Positions 1 to 8,051 of a DNA stretch of 27,049 nucleotides are shown here, piece after piece (the first letter of the stretch is position 1; every line of letters begins with the position of its first letter). The DNA is from Flavobacteriales bacterium UBA1937. GTDB lineage: Bacteria > Bacteroidota > Bacteroidia > Flavobacteriales > Weeksellaceae. The stretch spans positions 1-27,049 of the forward strand of contig DDFD01000065.1 of assembly GCA_002337005.1 (NCBI GenBank). The letters run 5' to 3'. Position numbers and translations under genes: made by a program. The notes under the pieces were generated by a model, which saw only the letters and a list, made by a program, of their open reading frames with translations, was not told where the DNA came from and did no database searches.

Positions 1-2408
1 TTAATATTGGTCTTAACGACGAAACTATCCAAGGACTTATCGCAGAAAGCGGAGACGAAAGATTTGCTTACGATGCTTACAGAAGATTAGTAATGATGTA
101 TGCAGATGTGGTAATAGAAAAAGCTGGTGGTATGGACCCTGCAAAAGGAATCGGAATCCGTAAAATTATGGACGAAAGATTAGAAGAAGTTAAAAAAGAA
201 AAAGGAGTAGAACTAGATACAGAATTGTCTGCTGATGATCTTAAAAAATTAGTAAAAGAATTTAAAGCATTAACTAAAAAATACCTAAAACAAGATTTCC
301 CTGAAAATCCTTGGGAACAATTATTAGGAGGTGTAGGTGCTGTTTTCGCTTCTTGGAATGGTAAACGTGCGATTGAATACAGAAGAATCGAAAATATTCC
401 AGATGAATGGGGAACTGCGGTAAACGTACAAGCTATGGTTTTCGGTAATATGGGAGATAGCTCTTGTACTGGTGTTGCTTTCACTAGAAACCCTGGTAAT
501 GGAGAAAACAAATTCTACGGAGAATACTTAGTAAATGCACAAGGTGAAGATGTAGTAGCTGGTATCAGAACTCCTGCTCCTATCAATCAATATTCTAAAA
601 ACGACCAAAGTAAACATTTAGTTGCTCTAGAAAAATTGATGCCTGCTCAATACAAAGAGCTAGATGATATTCAACAAAGATTAGAAAAACACTACAAAGA
701 CATGCAAGATATAGAATTTACCATCGAAAAAGGTAAACTATATATGCTACAATGTAGAGTAGGTAAAAGAAATGGAGTATCTGCGGTGAAAATGGCAGCT
801 GATATGTATAAAGAAGGTCAAATAGACGCAGAAACTGCGATTATGAGAGTAAATCCTAATCAATTGGTAGAATTATTATTACCAATGTTTGACCCAGATA
901 TCGAAAAAACGCATAAAGTAATTGCTAAAGGTTTACCTGCTGGTCCTGGTGGTGCTGTTGGTAGAGTAGTATTCTCTTCAGAAGATGCTGTAGAATGGGC
1001 TTCTAAAGGCGAAAAAGTAATCTTGGTAAGAGAAGAAACTTCACCAGAAGATGTAGATGGTATGCACAAGTCTGAAGCAATTCTTACTACAAAAGGAGGT
1101 ATGACTTCTCACGCTGCACTTGTTGCCAGAGGTTGGGGTAAATGTTGTATCGTAGGATGTAGCGAAATTTCTATCCATGATAAAGAAAAATATTTCTTAA
1201 CCAAAGATGGTAAAAAAATAAAAGAAGGAGATTGGGTTTCTCTTAATGGTAGCAAAGGTACTGTTTATGAAGGTTCTCTTCCGTTAATTGATGTAGATTT
1301 GAATAAAAATCAGTCTTACAAACAATTAATGATATTGGTTGATAAATTCAAAACAATGGGTGTAAGAACCAATGCAGATACGCCTAAAGATGCTCAACAA
1401 GCTACTTATTTTGGAGCGGAAGGTATCGGACTTTTCAGAACAGAACACATGTTCTACGGTGAAGGTAGTGATAAACCACTATTCTTACTAAGAAAAATGA
1501 TTATGAGCGACACCGAAAAAGAAAGAAAAGTTGCACTTAATGAGTTATTTACTTTCGTGAAGAGAGATATCAAAGCTACTCTAGAAGTAATGAAAGGAAA
1601 CGCGGTAACGATCAGATTACTAGATCCACCTTTGCACGAATTTGTACCTCACGATAAAGCAAAATTACAAGAATTAGGTAAAGAATTGGGAGTAAGCATG
1701 AGTATCTTAAATAGAAGAATTCTTGCGCTACATGAAAACAACCCAATGTTAGGACACAGAGGTGTACGTTTAGGTATTTCTTATCCAGAAATTACAGAAA
1801 TGCAAGTAAGAGCAATCTTCGAAGCAGCTGCAGAATTACAAAAAGAGGGCGTAAAAGCGTTCCCAGAAATTATGATTCCTGTAACTTGTGGCAGACACGA
1901 ACTTTCTCACCAAAAAGCCATCGTAGATAGAGTTTATGATGAAACCATTGAGAAAATGAAAGTTAAAAAAATCCCTTATATGTACGGAACAATGATAGAA
2001 ATTCCTAGAGCAGCGCTTAAAGCAGATTCTATGGCTATGGTTGCAGATTTCTTCAGTTTCGGTACTAATGACTTAACTCAAATGTCATTTGGTTTCTCTA
2101 GAGATGATATCGGTGGATTCTTACCAAAATATTTAGATTTAAAATTATTAGCAGGAGATCCATTTGTATCTATTGATCAATCTGGTGTTGGTGAATTGAT
2201 TAAAATTGGAGTAGAAAGAGGTAGAAAAACAAAACCAAATCTTAAAGTAGGTATTTGTGGTGAGCACGGTGGTGATGCAGATTCAGTGAAATTCTGTCAT
2301 TCTATCGGTATGAACTATGTAAGTTGTTCTCCGTTCCGTGTGCCAATTGCAAGATTAGCTGCTGCACAAGCTGCTATTGAAGACAAAAAATATGTAAAAA
2401 CTACATAA
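1..2408 (+). CDS. ppdK: Pyruvate phosphate dikinase, 5'-truncated by window edge
   Basis: Interconverts pyruvate + ATP + phosphate with phosphoenolpyruvate + AMP + diphosphate in the cytosol, giving a reversible glycolytic/gluconeogenic step. The reading frame is open from base 3, so about 801 residues are visible; the family is about 870-910, so roughly the first 100 residues lie outside. The first ATG at 93 is internal, because the codons before it (NIGLNDETIQG...) already match the family. Order seen: the end of the ATP-binding domain; the swivelling phosphohistidine domain with GGMTSHAALVARG, whose phosphorylated His codon is at 1110-1112 and whose preceding Thr is the residue modified by the PDRP regulator in other systems; then the PEP/pyruvate barrel with GHRGVRLG and GICGEHGGD, whose acid/base Cys codon is at 2256-2258. 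All key residues seen are intact. No PDRP gene is in the window. It is followed at once by a strong terminator. Confidence 0.97.
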   Translation, partial: NIGLNDETIQGLIAESGDERFAYDAYRRLVMMYADVVIEKAGGMDPAKGIGIRKIMDERLEEVKKEKGVELDTELSADDLKKLVKEFKALTKKYLKQDFPENPWEQLLGGVGAVFASWNGKRAIEYRRIENIPDEWGTAVNVQAMVFGNMGDSSCTGVAFTRNPGNGENKFYGEYLVNAQGEDVVAGIRTPAPINQYSKNDQSKHLVALEKLMPAQYKELDDIQQRLEKHYKDMQDIEFTIEKGKLYMLQCRVGKRNGVSAVKMAADMYKEGQIDAETAIMRVNPNQLVELLLPMFDPDIEKTHKVIAKGLPAGPGGAVGRVVFSSEDAVEWASKGEKVILVREETSPEDVDGMHKSEAILTTKGGMTSHAALVARGWGKCCIVGCSEISIHDKEKYFLTKDGKKIKEGDWVSLNGSKGTVYEGSLPLIDVDLNKNQSYKQLMILVDKFKTMGVRTNADTPKDAQQATYFGAEGIGLFRTEHMFYGEGSDKPLFLLRKMIMSDTEKERKVALNELFTFVKRDIKATLEVMKGNAVTIRLLDPPLHEFVPHDKAKLQELGKELGVSMSILNRRILALHENNPMLGHRGVRLGISYPEITEMQVRAIFEAAAELQKEGVKAFPEIMIPVTCGRHELSHQKAIVDRVYDETIEKMKVKKIPYMYGTMIEIPRAALKADSMAMVADFFSFGTNDLTQMSFGFSRDDIGGFLPKYLDLKLLAGDPFVSIDQSGVGELIKIGVERGRKTKPNLKVGICGEHGGDADSVKFCHSIGMNYVSCSPFRVPIARLAAAQAAIEDKKYVKTT

Positions 2409-2425
2409 CATTTTTTTGGTTAGCA

Positions 2426-2459
2426 AGCCGCCCTCAAATTTTTGAGGGCGGCTTTTTTT
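2426..2459 (+). terminator. Rho-independent terminator after ppdK
   Basis: Perfect 13-bp inverted repeat (AGCCGCCCTCAAA and its complement) around TT, followed directly by seven T. It begins 17 bp after the ppdK stop. It is much more GC-rich than its surroundings and is the clearest terminator in the window. Confidence 0.93.
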
Positions 2460-2654
2460 GATATTGATTTTACAATCTTAACAATTTTATTTTTTTCCTA
2501 TTTTGTAAAAATATTTTTTGAGATTCTGATTTATTTAAATAGTTTTAAATACAATATTTATAAAGATAAAAAAATTTGGAATAATTCGGATTAGGATTTA
2601 TAAAATTCTTATTCAAAAAAATTCTGTATTATCATAATAACAATTATTTTGTTA

Positions 2655-3245
2655 TTAATAATGTCCATCAAACCTTCCTTCTGTAATTTTTACAGTTTCA
2701 CCATTAGAGTTAACTGCATTAAACCAGAAGGTACCAGATATTATATATTTTGTAGTATCTATATGAGTAATAGTTAGTTCACCAGTAACCATATTTGTTG
2801 TGGTGTAAAATTCATTATTAGAGTAATTTGCATAAGCATAAGTTTTGGTGTCATCATTTAAATCTGCAGTTAATTGATATGTTTTACCCTCTTCAAATTT
2901 TTGGCGTTTAACAAAAATAGAAACCCCAGGAATAGAATTATATAACTGATTTTCAAAAACTATAGTTAGATTACTGTTATCCAAAGATGAGAAATAATCT
3001 AATTTAAAGGCAGGTCCCCAACTTACAATTTTTGCCAAATTTGCTTTTGCTACTAAGACTTTACCATTTACTAGACATCCAGCAGTATCTGCACCTACTT
3101 GTGTAACAGTAGGAAGTTGGTCGTTCTTAGAGTAGTCTTCCGCAGAACGTTCACAACTAATGAACATTATCAAAGATGTTAAAAGTAAAACTCTACTCTT
3201 TGCTATTTTTTTTGAACTAAAAAAATCGAAAATTGTTGGTTTCAT
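2655..3245 (-). CDS. Small lipoprotein, DUF6252-like
   Basis: A 196-residue protein of unknown function. The frame is open upstream to an ATG at 3449, but the start is placed at 3245. From there the protein has a typical lipoprotein signal: a basic start (MKPTIFDFFSSKKIAKSR), a hydrophobic stretch (VLLLTSLIMF) and a lipobox ending ISC-E, so the Cys would be lipidated. The 68 codons upstream give a low-complexity Leu/Asn/Lys/Phe sequence that looks non-coding. After the signal comes a flexible stretch, then TVTQVGADTAGCLVNGK; this motif resembles the start of flavobacterial DUF6252 lipoproteins from memory, with no search run. The rest looks beta-rich. It likely sits in the periplasm-facing or outer membrane. 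It is convergent with ppdK and stands alone. Confidence 0.8.
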   Translation of the reverse strand: MKPTIFDFFSSKKIAKSRVLLLTSLIMFISCERSAEDYSKNDQLPTVTQVGADTAGCLVNGKVLVAKANLAKIVSWGPAFKLDYFSSLDNSNLTIVFENQLYNSIPGVSIFVKRQKFEEGKTYQLTADLNDDTKTYAYANYSNNEFYTTTNMVTGELTITHIDTTKYIISGTFWFNAVNSNGETVKITEGRFDGHY

Positions 3246-3536
3246 AATGATTTGGTTTAGAAGTTTATTTAATTTAAGTGTATTTTTTTGAAAAACGAAA
3301 TTCTTTTTTAGATTATGGAAAGTGATATTTAATATGTTAAAAATTAAGCATTTGGAATTGCTTTCACTTTTTGCAAATATATTGAAGAGTGTAGGGGAAA
3401 AGTGCAGAATGAAAAGATTTAATTTTTTCAATGGGAGTGTTTTTTTCATCTTTTATCAACTTTGATTTTTTATTCAATATGAGAAACATAACACTTAACA
3501 AATATACAAATGTTTTATCCAATTATATAAATTAAT

Positions 3537-3560
3537 AAAAAAAGCTCCCAAAAAGGAGCT
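3537..3560 (-). terminator. Terminator of the minus-strand amidoligase cluster
   Basis: On the minus strand the sequence reads AGCTCC, a 6-base loop, GGAGCT, then seven T. It lies about 43 bp past the stop codon of the last gene of the cluster (3603) and marks its likely transcript end. Confidence 0.8.
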
Positions 3561-3567
3561 ATATCAA

Positions 3568-3602
3568 ATTGTAAATCTAAAATTGTATATCTAAAATCCA
3601 AA
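3568..3602. repeat. Heptamer tandem tract abutting a stop codon
   Basis: Five consecutive 7-bp units on the + strand: ATTGTAA, ATCTAAA, ATTGTAT, ATCTAAA, ATCCAAA. The tract ends exactly at the stop codon (3603-3605) of the minus-strand gene beside it. The ATCTAAA unit recurs at 8836-8849. Confidence 0.75.
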
Positions 3603-4784
3603 TTATTTCTCAAAAAAAGCAATAGAACTTCCAATCCAAATCGCGTCTTTTTTATTGAAATTCACATTTACCATTTCGGCTTTGGTCATTCTCACAAGAT
3701 TGTCCATCAATTGTGGGTTTTCTGCGTCTTCTTTCCAGAGATAAAGCATTCTAATTTCAGCTTTAGAAAATTCACCATTAATGTCTTCAAAAAGCGATGC
3801 GTATTGCACTTTTCTCTGTAAAATATAGTTTTCTTTGTCTTCTATTTTTGCTAAAATTTCTTGCGTAGGATAGAGATTTACACCACTTCCTGCAAATGAA
3901 AATAGAGGTTTCAAAACGAAATTTTCAAGGGTTTCTGTTTCAGGAAAATCCGCCAAAAAGTAACTTTTTGGTACAAATTCGTGGTTTAGTTTTGGCAAAA
4001 TAAACTTGGAAATCTTGAAAAACCAATTTGGGTGTGTAATCCATTTTACATCTAGTTCATCGGTAAATTGGAATTCAGTTTCTAGATTAGGATGTTGTTC
4101 TAGTTCATCAAAAATTACTCGGTTGTATATTCTTTTGATTTCGATGAGGTTTCCATCTTTTTCGTAGAATAATTTTTTGCCTTGTTTCTTAATTTTAGTG
4201 ATGCAAACGGTATTTATACCAAGGTATTTTTCGGTAAGATAAAAATCTATTTTAGTTTTTTGTTCTTCAGGAAAAATCTCTAGAAGAACCACATTTTCAG
4301 GACTTTCATCACCAATAATTACCTCTTTCAAAAATTGAATATATTCTGGTTTTGGGATGCTATTTCTAAGTTCTTGCAAAAAAGGATAAATCTCCGAAAT
4401 AGCACCTTCAAATTCTTCTTGATAAGCGTAAAGTGTAGGAAAAGCTTGTAATTCAATTAATTGCGGAACTACTTCTCCGTTTTCGTTTTTACAAATTCCG
4501 AAATCAATGGCAAGAAAATGAGGTTTTTCTGTATCATTAGGAACAAAAAGGTGTTTTGGAATTGCTTTTTGTAACTCTTCATTGCTAAAGGTTTTAACTT
4601 GAGAAATGATAGAATCACAAGCGTCTGTCAATTTATTTTTAAAATCTTTTGACAAGAAAATAGGGCTTTCAGATTGTCTGAAACCATTAGTTGTTCCGCT
4701 GCTTTTTTCTAAAGTGTCTATCAGTTTTTGATATTTTTCTTGCGAAAACTCTTCGTTAAATTGTTTTCTATATTTCGGAATCAT
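3603..4784 (-). CDS. Divergent ATP-grasp-like ligase, last gene of the cluster
   Basis: A 393-residue soluble protein with no signal peptide or membrane segment. The call rests on the C-terminal half: a glycine-rich nucleotide loop (KPLFSFAGSGV, residues 292-302) and acidic/Arg segments AEIRMLYLW (342-350) and DNLVRMT (361-367), in the order expected of an ATP-grasp core. IYNRVIFDEL (219-228) recalls a segment of circularly permuted ATP-grasp proteins. The N-terminal third has GFRQSESPIF (34-43) and LIELQAFPTLYAYQ (109-122), which may bind substrate. ATP-grasp enzymes join a carboxylate to an amine or thiol via an acylphosphate; this protein's substrate cannot be read from sequence. It follows the glutamine amidotransferase by 86 bp on the same strand and is followed by a terminator. 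The assignment to the superfamily is an inference from motifs. Confidence 0.72.
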   Translation of the reverse strand: MIPKYRKQFNEEFSQEKYQKLIDTLEKSSGTTNGFRQSESPIFLSKDFKNKLTDACDSIISQVKTFSNEELQKAIPKHLFVPNDTEKPHFLAIDFGICKNENGEVVPQLIELQAFPTLYAYQEEFEGAISEIYPFLQELRNSIPKPEYIQFLKEVIIGDESPENVVLLEIFPEEQKTKIDFYLTEKYLGINTVCITKIKKQGKKLFYEKDGNLIEIKRIYNRVIFDELEQHPNLETEFQFTDELDVKWITHPNWFFKISKFILPKLNHEFVPKSYFLADFPETETLENFVLKPLFSFAGSGVNLYPTQEILAKIEDKENYILQRKVQYASLFEDINGEFSKAEIRMLYLWKEDAENPQLMDNLVRMTKAEMVNVNFNKKDAIWIGSSIAFFEK

Positions 4785-4870
4785 AGTGTTTTTTGGTGTT
4801 TTATTTTTACCTCAAAATTTTGAATTTAATTTGTAAATATTCAAAATATCATAAGGTTAAAGAGGAGATT

Positions 4871-5710
4871 TTAACAAACTAAAATTTCACTTTTTTTTTG
4901 AACTTGTTCTGCTGCGTGTTGTAAAAATCTTGGCAATATCTGAGCTTGTGTAAGCACAATTTTATCCTCATCATCTATTCTGTCTAGCGTTTCGTGGTAT
5001 TTTTCTATGCCATAATTTTCTATCATTGCTTCTTTGTTCGTTTCATCTTTCAGGTTTTCCATCATTCCAAGAGGATCTGCTTCTGGATGGAATTGTGTCC
5101 CGAAAATTTCATCAGAAAATCTAATCGCCATAATTGCTCTTTCTAAATGAGCAACGTGCGGACGAAACTTCTCTATCGCTACTAATTTTGCACCTAAATT
5201 GTAGATAGATTCATAGTTGGGTTCAATTAATTGATACGCTCTAGAGTCTACTGCAAAAAACGGATCTGGTAAATTTTGGAACAAAAATTCTTCGTCTCCT
5301 TCGTCAGTTTTGTGAATGGGCATAATTCCGAAAGAGTAGGACCTTCTTTTGCAAACATTGCCAATTTCCCAATGAATACTTGCCAATTGAAAGCTATGAC
5401 AGATAAGAAATAAGAATTTTTTTTGTTCATTTTCTTTATTAAAAGCTAAAATTTGATCTAAAAAATTAGAAAATTTTTCTTCCCATTCATAACCTTCTTT
5501 GTGTGGAGTTCCTGGTCCGCCAGAAGAAATAAAAATATCAAAATCTTCTAGATTAGGCATCTCATTTTTATAGCGAACATCGAAATATTCAATTTTTACC
5601 TCAAATTCAGAATTTTTTTGAAAAGCTGCCGAAATTTCGCGGATATTTCTCATTCCTTGGTTAGGATGATTGTTGTTCATATCTAGCAATGCCAATTTAA
5701 TCTCTGTCAT
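4871..5710 (-). CDS. Class I glutamine amidotransferase-like protein
   Basis: A 279-residue cytosolic protein with a complete class I glutaminase triad. The nucleophile is Cys104 in LICHSFQLA, and the His/Glu pair is His208 and Glu210 in GTQFHPEAD. SSGGPGTP (62-69) is the usual strand-loop before the nucleophile. Such domains release ammonia from glutamine for a partner enzyme; relatives instead hydrolyse gamma-glutamyl bonds. No synthetase domain is fused, and it is too short to be GMP synthase, so automated labels of that kind would mislead. The C-terminal ~70 residues extend beyond the core fold. Its setting between a GCS2-type ligase (42 bp upstream) and an ATP-grasp-like protein suggests it either feeds ammonia to one of these or hydrolyses their gamma-glutamyl product. 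A promoter-like site lies just upstream. Confidence 0.88.
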   Translation of the reverse strand: MTEIKLALLDMNNNHPNQGMRNIREISAAFQKNSEFEVKIEYFDVRYKNEMPNLEDFDIFISSGGPGTPHKEGYEWEEKFSNFLDQILAFNKENEQKKFLFLICHSFQLASIHWEIGNVCKRRSYSFGIMPIHKTDEGDEEFLFQNLPDPFFAVDSRAYQLIEPNYESIYNLGAKLVAIEKFRPHVAHLERAIMAIRFSDEIFGTQFHPEADPLGMMENLKDETNKEAMIENYGIEKYHETLDRIDDEDKIVLTQAQILPRFLQHAAEQVQKKSEILVC

Positions 5711-5726
5711 TTTTTTTGAATTTTTG

Positions 5727-5757
5727 CAAAAGTAAATAAAACTAATCGAATCTTAAA
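5727..5757 (-). promoter_or_regulatory. Possible internal promoter before the amidotransferase gene
   Basis: On the minus strand there is TTTA (5757-5754), a 19-bp gap, then TACTTTTG (5734-5727). This fits the Bacteroidota primary-sigma pattern (TTTG, ~19 bp, TAnnTTTG) with one mismatch in the upstream box. The upstream box overlaps the stop codon of the preceding gene. The predicted transcript would start only about 10 bases before the ATG at 5710. The same layout and an identical -7 octamer occur before sucA. Confidence 0.5.
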
Positions 5758-6862
5758 ATAAACCAAATTCTGTTTCAGCAATCATATAATCTACCACTTT
5801 CTTCAAATCGCCAGTTTCATTATAAACTTTAATTTTTCTATCTGCACCTGTTCCCATTTTTACAATTTCTCTTGCGTATTCTACTTCTTTTCGGCAGTCT
5901 AATTCATCTACCACGTCATCTATAAATTCTAATAATTCATCTAGAATTTTTTCGTAAGGAACGGCAATTTCTTTCCCAAAATCTATCAAATCTGCTTCAA
6001 TTCCGTATCTGGAAGCTCTCCATTTGTTTTCATTAATTAAAATTCTCCTGTAACTTCTAAAACTGATGTTTTGCTGGTGAAGTTTGTAGATTTTTGCCAC
6101 AATACATTGCATAATTGCCGCTAAACAAAGTGTTTCCTCAATTCTGAGAGGCATATCACAAATTCTGAATTCTATGGTTGGATAAATTGGGTGAACTCTA
6201 AGATCCCACCAGATTTTCTTAGCATTGTCAATGGTTCCTGTTTTAATTAAAATATTGACATATTGTTCAAAATCTGCCCAAGAATTAAAATGACTTGGGA
6301 TACCAGTTCTAGGGAATTTTGCAAATATTTTTTGTCTAAAAGATTTAAAACCTGTATTTCTGCCTTCCCAAAATGGCGAACAAGTAGAAAGCGCATAAAT
6401 ATGTGGTAAAAAATACCTCGCGATATTCTGAATTCTGATGCCTTCTTCTCTATTGGGAACGCCAACGTGAACGTGTAAGCCGAAGATGAGATTAGAACGC
6501 GCCACATCTCCCATATCATTTACAATAATATCGTATCTGTCTTTGGTGGTGATATTTTGCAGTTTCCAATCAGAAAAAGGGTGAGTTCCGCCGCCAGAAA
6601 CTCTGAGGTTGTGCTTTTTGGCTAAATCTACAAGATTTCTTCTCAGAGAATACATTTCTTCTCTAGCTTGTTTTATATTTTCGCAGACACTGGTTTCCAT
6701 TTCCACTACAGACTCGTGCATTTCGTTTTTGAGTTTTTCGTGGAGTAAAGATTGTGTGCCGTCGATAATTTTAGAAACGTGAGAAACCAAATCTCTGGAT
6801 TCTACATCTATAATTTGATATTCTTCTTCTATACCAATCGTAAATTTGTGTTTTTCTTCCAT
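5753..6862 (-). CDS. GCS2-family carboxylate-amine ligase (YbdK-like)
   Basis: A 369-residue protein, the usual size for the YbdK/GCS2 branch (E. coli YbdK is about 372). Members activate a carboxylate, classically the gamma-carboxylate of glutamate, with ATP and join it to an amine. Family signatures: the N-terminal GIEEEYQIID (10-19), SGGGTHPFSDW (89-99), GLHVHVGVP (128-136) and EFRICDMPLRIEETL (231-245), which supply metal, ATP and glutamate contacts. No transmembrane or signal sequence. It is often annotated as putative glutamate-cysteine ligase, but the true amine partner is unknown for most of the family. It lies between an ATP-grasp ligase (155 bp upstream) and an amidotransferase (42 bp downstream), pointing to a multi-step amide-forming pathway rather than stand-alone glutathione synthesis. 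Confidence 0.92.
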   Translation of the reverse strand: MEEKHKFTIGIEEEYQIIDVESRDLVSHVSKIIDGTQSLLHEKLKNEMHESVVEMETSVCENIKQAREEMYSLRRNLVDLAKKHNLRVSGGGTHPFSDWKLQNITTKDRYDIIVNDMGDVARSNLIFGLHVHVGVPNREEGIRIQNIARYFLPHIYALSTCSPFWEGRNTGFKSFRQKIFAKFPRTGIPSHFNSWADFEQYVNILIKTGTIDNAKKIWWDLRVHPIYPTIEFRICDMPLRIEETLCLAAIMQCIVAKIYKLHQQNISFRSYRRILINENKWRASRYGIEADLIDFGKEIAVPYEKILDELLEFIDDVVDELDCRKEVEYAREIVKMGTGADRKIKVYNETGDLKKVVDYMIAETEFGLF

Positions 6863-6967
6863 ATATTTTTGTGTTTTGAAAATAGTTTGTGAAGGTTTGA
6901 AAATTTGAAATTGTTTGAGAGTTTGAATTGTTTAAAGGGTAGAAATTGTTTGAAATTTGTAATTACA

Positions 6968-7017
6968 TCGAACTAAATCAAACAAAGTCAAACTAAATCA
7001 AACCACATCAAACTCAA
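6968..7017. repeat. Decamer tandem tract abutting a stop codon
   Basis: Five 10-bp units: TCGAACTAAA, TCAAACAAAG, TCAAACTAAA, TCAAACCACA, TCAAACTCAA. The last base touches the stop codon (7018-7020) of the adjacent minus-strand gene. The other half of the spacer (6877-6960) holds six copies of the complementary core TTTGA, so the spacer as a whole is a loose inverted repeat. The 17 bases at 6997-7013 recur exactly, inverted, at 10070-10086. Confidence 0.8.
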
Positions 7018-7962
7018 TTAAAATTTTCCTTTTACAAAATTTCCCCAATCAATATTTTGAGCACCATCTTTGTGCTCTTTTGCTTTTTCGATGGCATATT
7101 TTGCTGCATTTTCTACAATCCAATCAAAATTGGCTTGTCCTACAGAATTAATGTCTGCATCTGGAGCAGGATTGCAAAAATCAATCGCATAAGGAATTCC
7201 GTCTTTTACAGCAAATTCTACGGTATTAAAATCATAACCAAGTGCTTCATTCATTTTTATCGTGTAATCGTGAATGGTTTTTAAGATGTTTTCTAGTTGT
7301 TCCCCAGAATATTTCGATTCAGTTACATATCTTAAATGATGCGGATTTCTAGGTTCATAAGGCATAATGTGAACGTATTTTCTACCCAAACAATACACTC
7401 TGTAATAATCTTCAAAAACGATTTCTTCTTGAAGCATCATTACCAATTGTTCTGTTTCTGCGTGTTTTGCAAATAAATCATCTGGATTTTCTACTCTGTA
7501 CACGCTTTTCCAACCGCCTCCTGCAAATGGTTTCATATAAGCAGGAAAGCCTATTTCTGAGAAAATTTTCTCCCAATTAATCACTTGTAAGTTTCTGAAA
7601 GACTTTTCTGTAGTATCATCTGGTCTTTCGTAAGATGGCAAAAGGTACGTTTTAGGAACAGGAATCCCAATTTTTGTCATCAAGCAATTGTTAAAGAATT
7701 TTTCGTCTGCACTCCACCAAAAAGGATTGTTGATGACGTAAGTTCCATTAAGTGCTGCATTTTTAAGATAAGCTCTGTAAAAAGGCACATCTTGCGAAAT
7801 TCTGTCGATAATTACGGCGTAACCATAATCTTCGCCTTGGTTTAGTTCATTTATTTGTACAGCTTCAGCTACTACTTCGCCGTTTCCTAGCTGGTTTACT
7901 CTGTCTATAAATGCCCACGGAAAAGTATCTTCCATTCCGAATAAAATTCCTACTTTTTTCAT
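7018..7962 (-). CDS. ATP-grasp ligase (RimK/D-Ala-ligase-like), cluster copy 2
   Basis: A 314-residue soluble protein with a compact ATP-grasp layout. The N-terminal pre-ATP domain starts MKKVGILFGMEDTFP. The ATP-binding region has YMKPFAGGGWKSVY (142-155) with the phosphate-clamping glycine loop. A short strand supplies the base-stacking region (MMLQEEIV, 175-182). The metal-binding end is NTVEFAVKDGIPYAIDFCNPAPD (246-268), with Glu249, Asp261 and Asn264 as probable Mg ligands. Such enzymes form an amide or peptide bond from a carboxylate and an amine through an acylphosphate. The substrate cannot be read; the size suits a small-molecule ligase. It stands between an esterase (84 bp upstream) and the GCS2-type ligase (155 bp downstream). 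Both spacers hold short tandem repeats. Confidence 0.87.
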   Translation of the reverse strand: MKKVGILFGMEDTFPWAFIDRVNQLGNGEVVAEAVQINELNQGEDYGYAVIIDRISQDVPFYRAYLKNAALNGTYVINNPFWWSADEKFFNNCLMTKIGIPVPKTYLLPSYERPDDTTEKSFRNLQVINWEKIFSEIGFPAYMKPFAGGGWKSVYRVENPDDLFAKHAETEQLVMMLQEEIVFEDYYRVYCLGRKYVHIMPYEPRNPHHLRYVTESKYSGEQLENILKTIHDYTIKMNEALGYDFNTVEFAVKDGIPYAIDFCNPAPDADINSVGQANFDWIVENAAKYAIEKAKEHKDGAQNIDWGNFVKGKF

Positions 7963-8023
7963 AATATGTTTTTAATTTTTTTAAAATCGTTGATTTGTAT
8001 GTTGTTAAATCTTTTTGTTAATT

Positions 8024-8051
8024 GCTCATTATTTATTACTCATTGCTTATG
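8024..8051. repeat. Heptamer tandem tract overlapping a stop codon
   Basis: Four 7-bp units: GCTCATT, ATTTATT, ACTCATT, GCTTATG. The tract runs into the stop codon (8047-8049) of the minus-strand esterase. Confidence 0.65.

Larger units (their letters stand above)
3246..3602. other. 357-bp intergenic region
   Basis: No convincing gene. It is very AT-rich. It holds, from high to low coordinate, a heptamer repeat (3568-3602), the terminator of the minus-strand cluster (3537-3560) and the leader of the lipoprotein gene. Two matches to the Bacteroidota -7 element read TATATTTG on the minus strand, at 3499-3506 and 3374-3381. Neither has a good TTTG about 19 bp upstream, and chance matches are likely at this base composition, so no promoter is called. 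The open frame at 3246-3449 is judged not coding. Confidence 0.6.

Noticed and set aside
77..511. 144-codon open frame antisense to ppdK
   Set aside because: It runs against well-conserved ppdK sequence and has no recognisable motif, so it is a reverse-strand shadow.
2636..2656. Hairpin AATAACAA/TTGTTATT after the lipoprotein stop as a terminator
   Set aside because: The 8-bp stem is almost all A/T and has no T-run directly after it on the minus strand. Such stems are expected by chance in this AT-rich gap.
4871..5710. Annotation as GMP synthase or anthranilate synthase glutaminase subunit
   Set aside because: The triad fits the class I glutaminase fold, but there is no synthetase domain, no tryptophan or purine gene nearby, and the neighbours are amide ligases.
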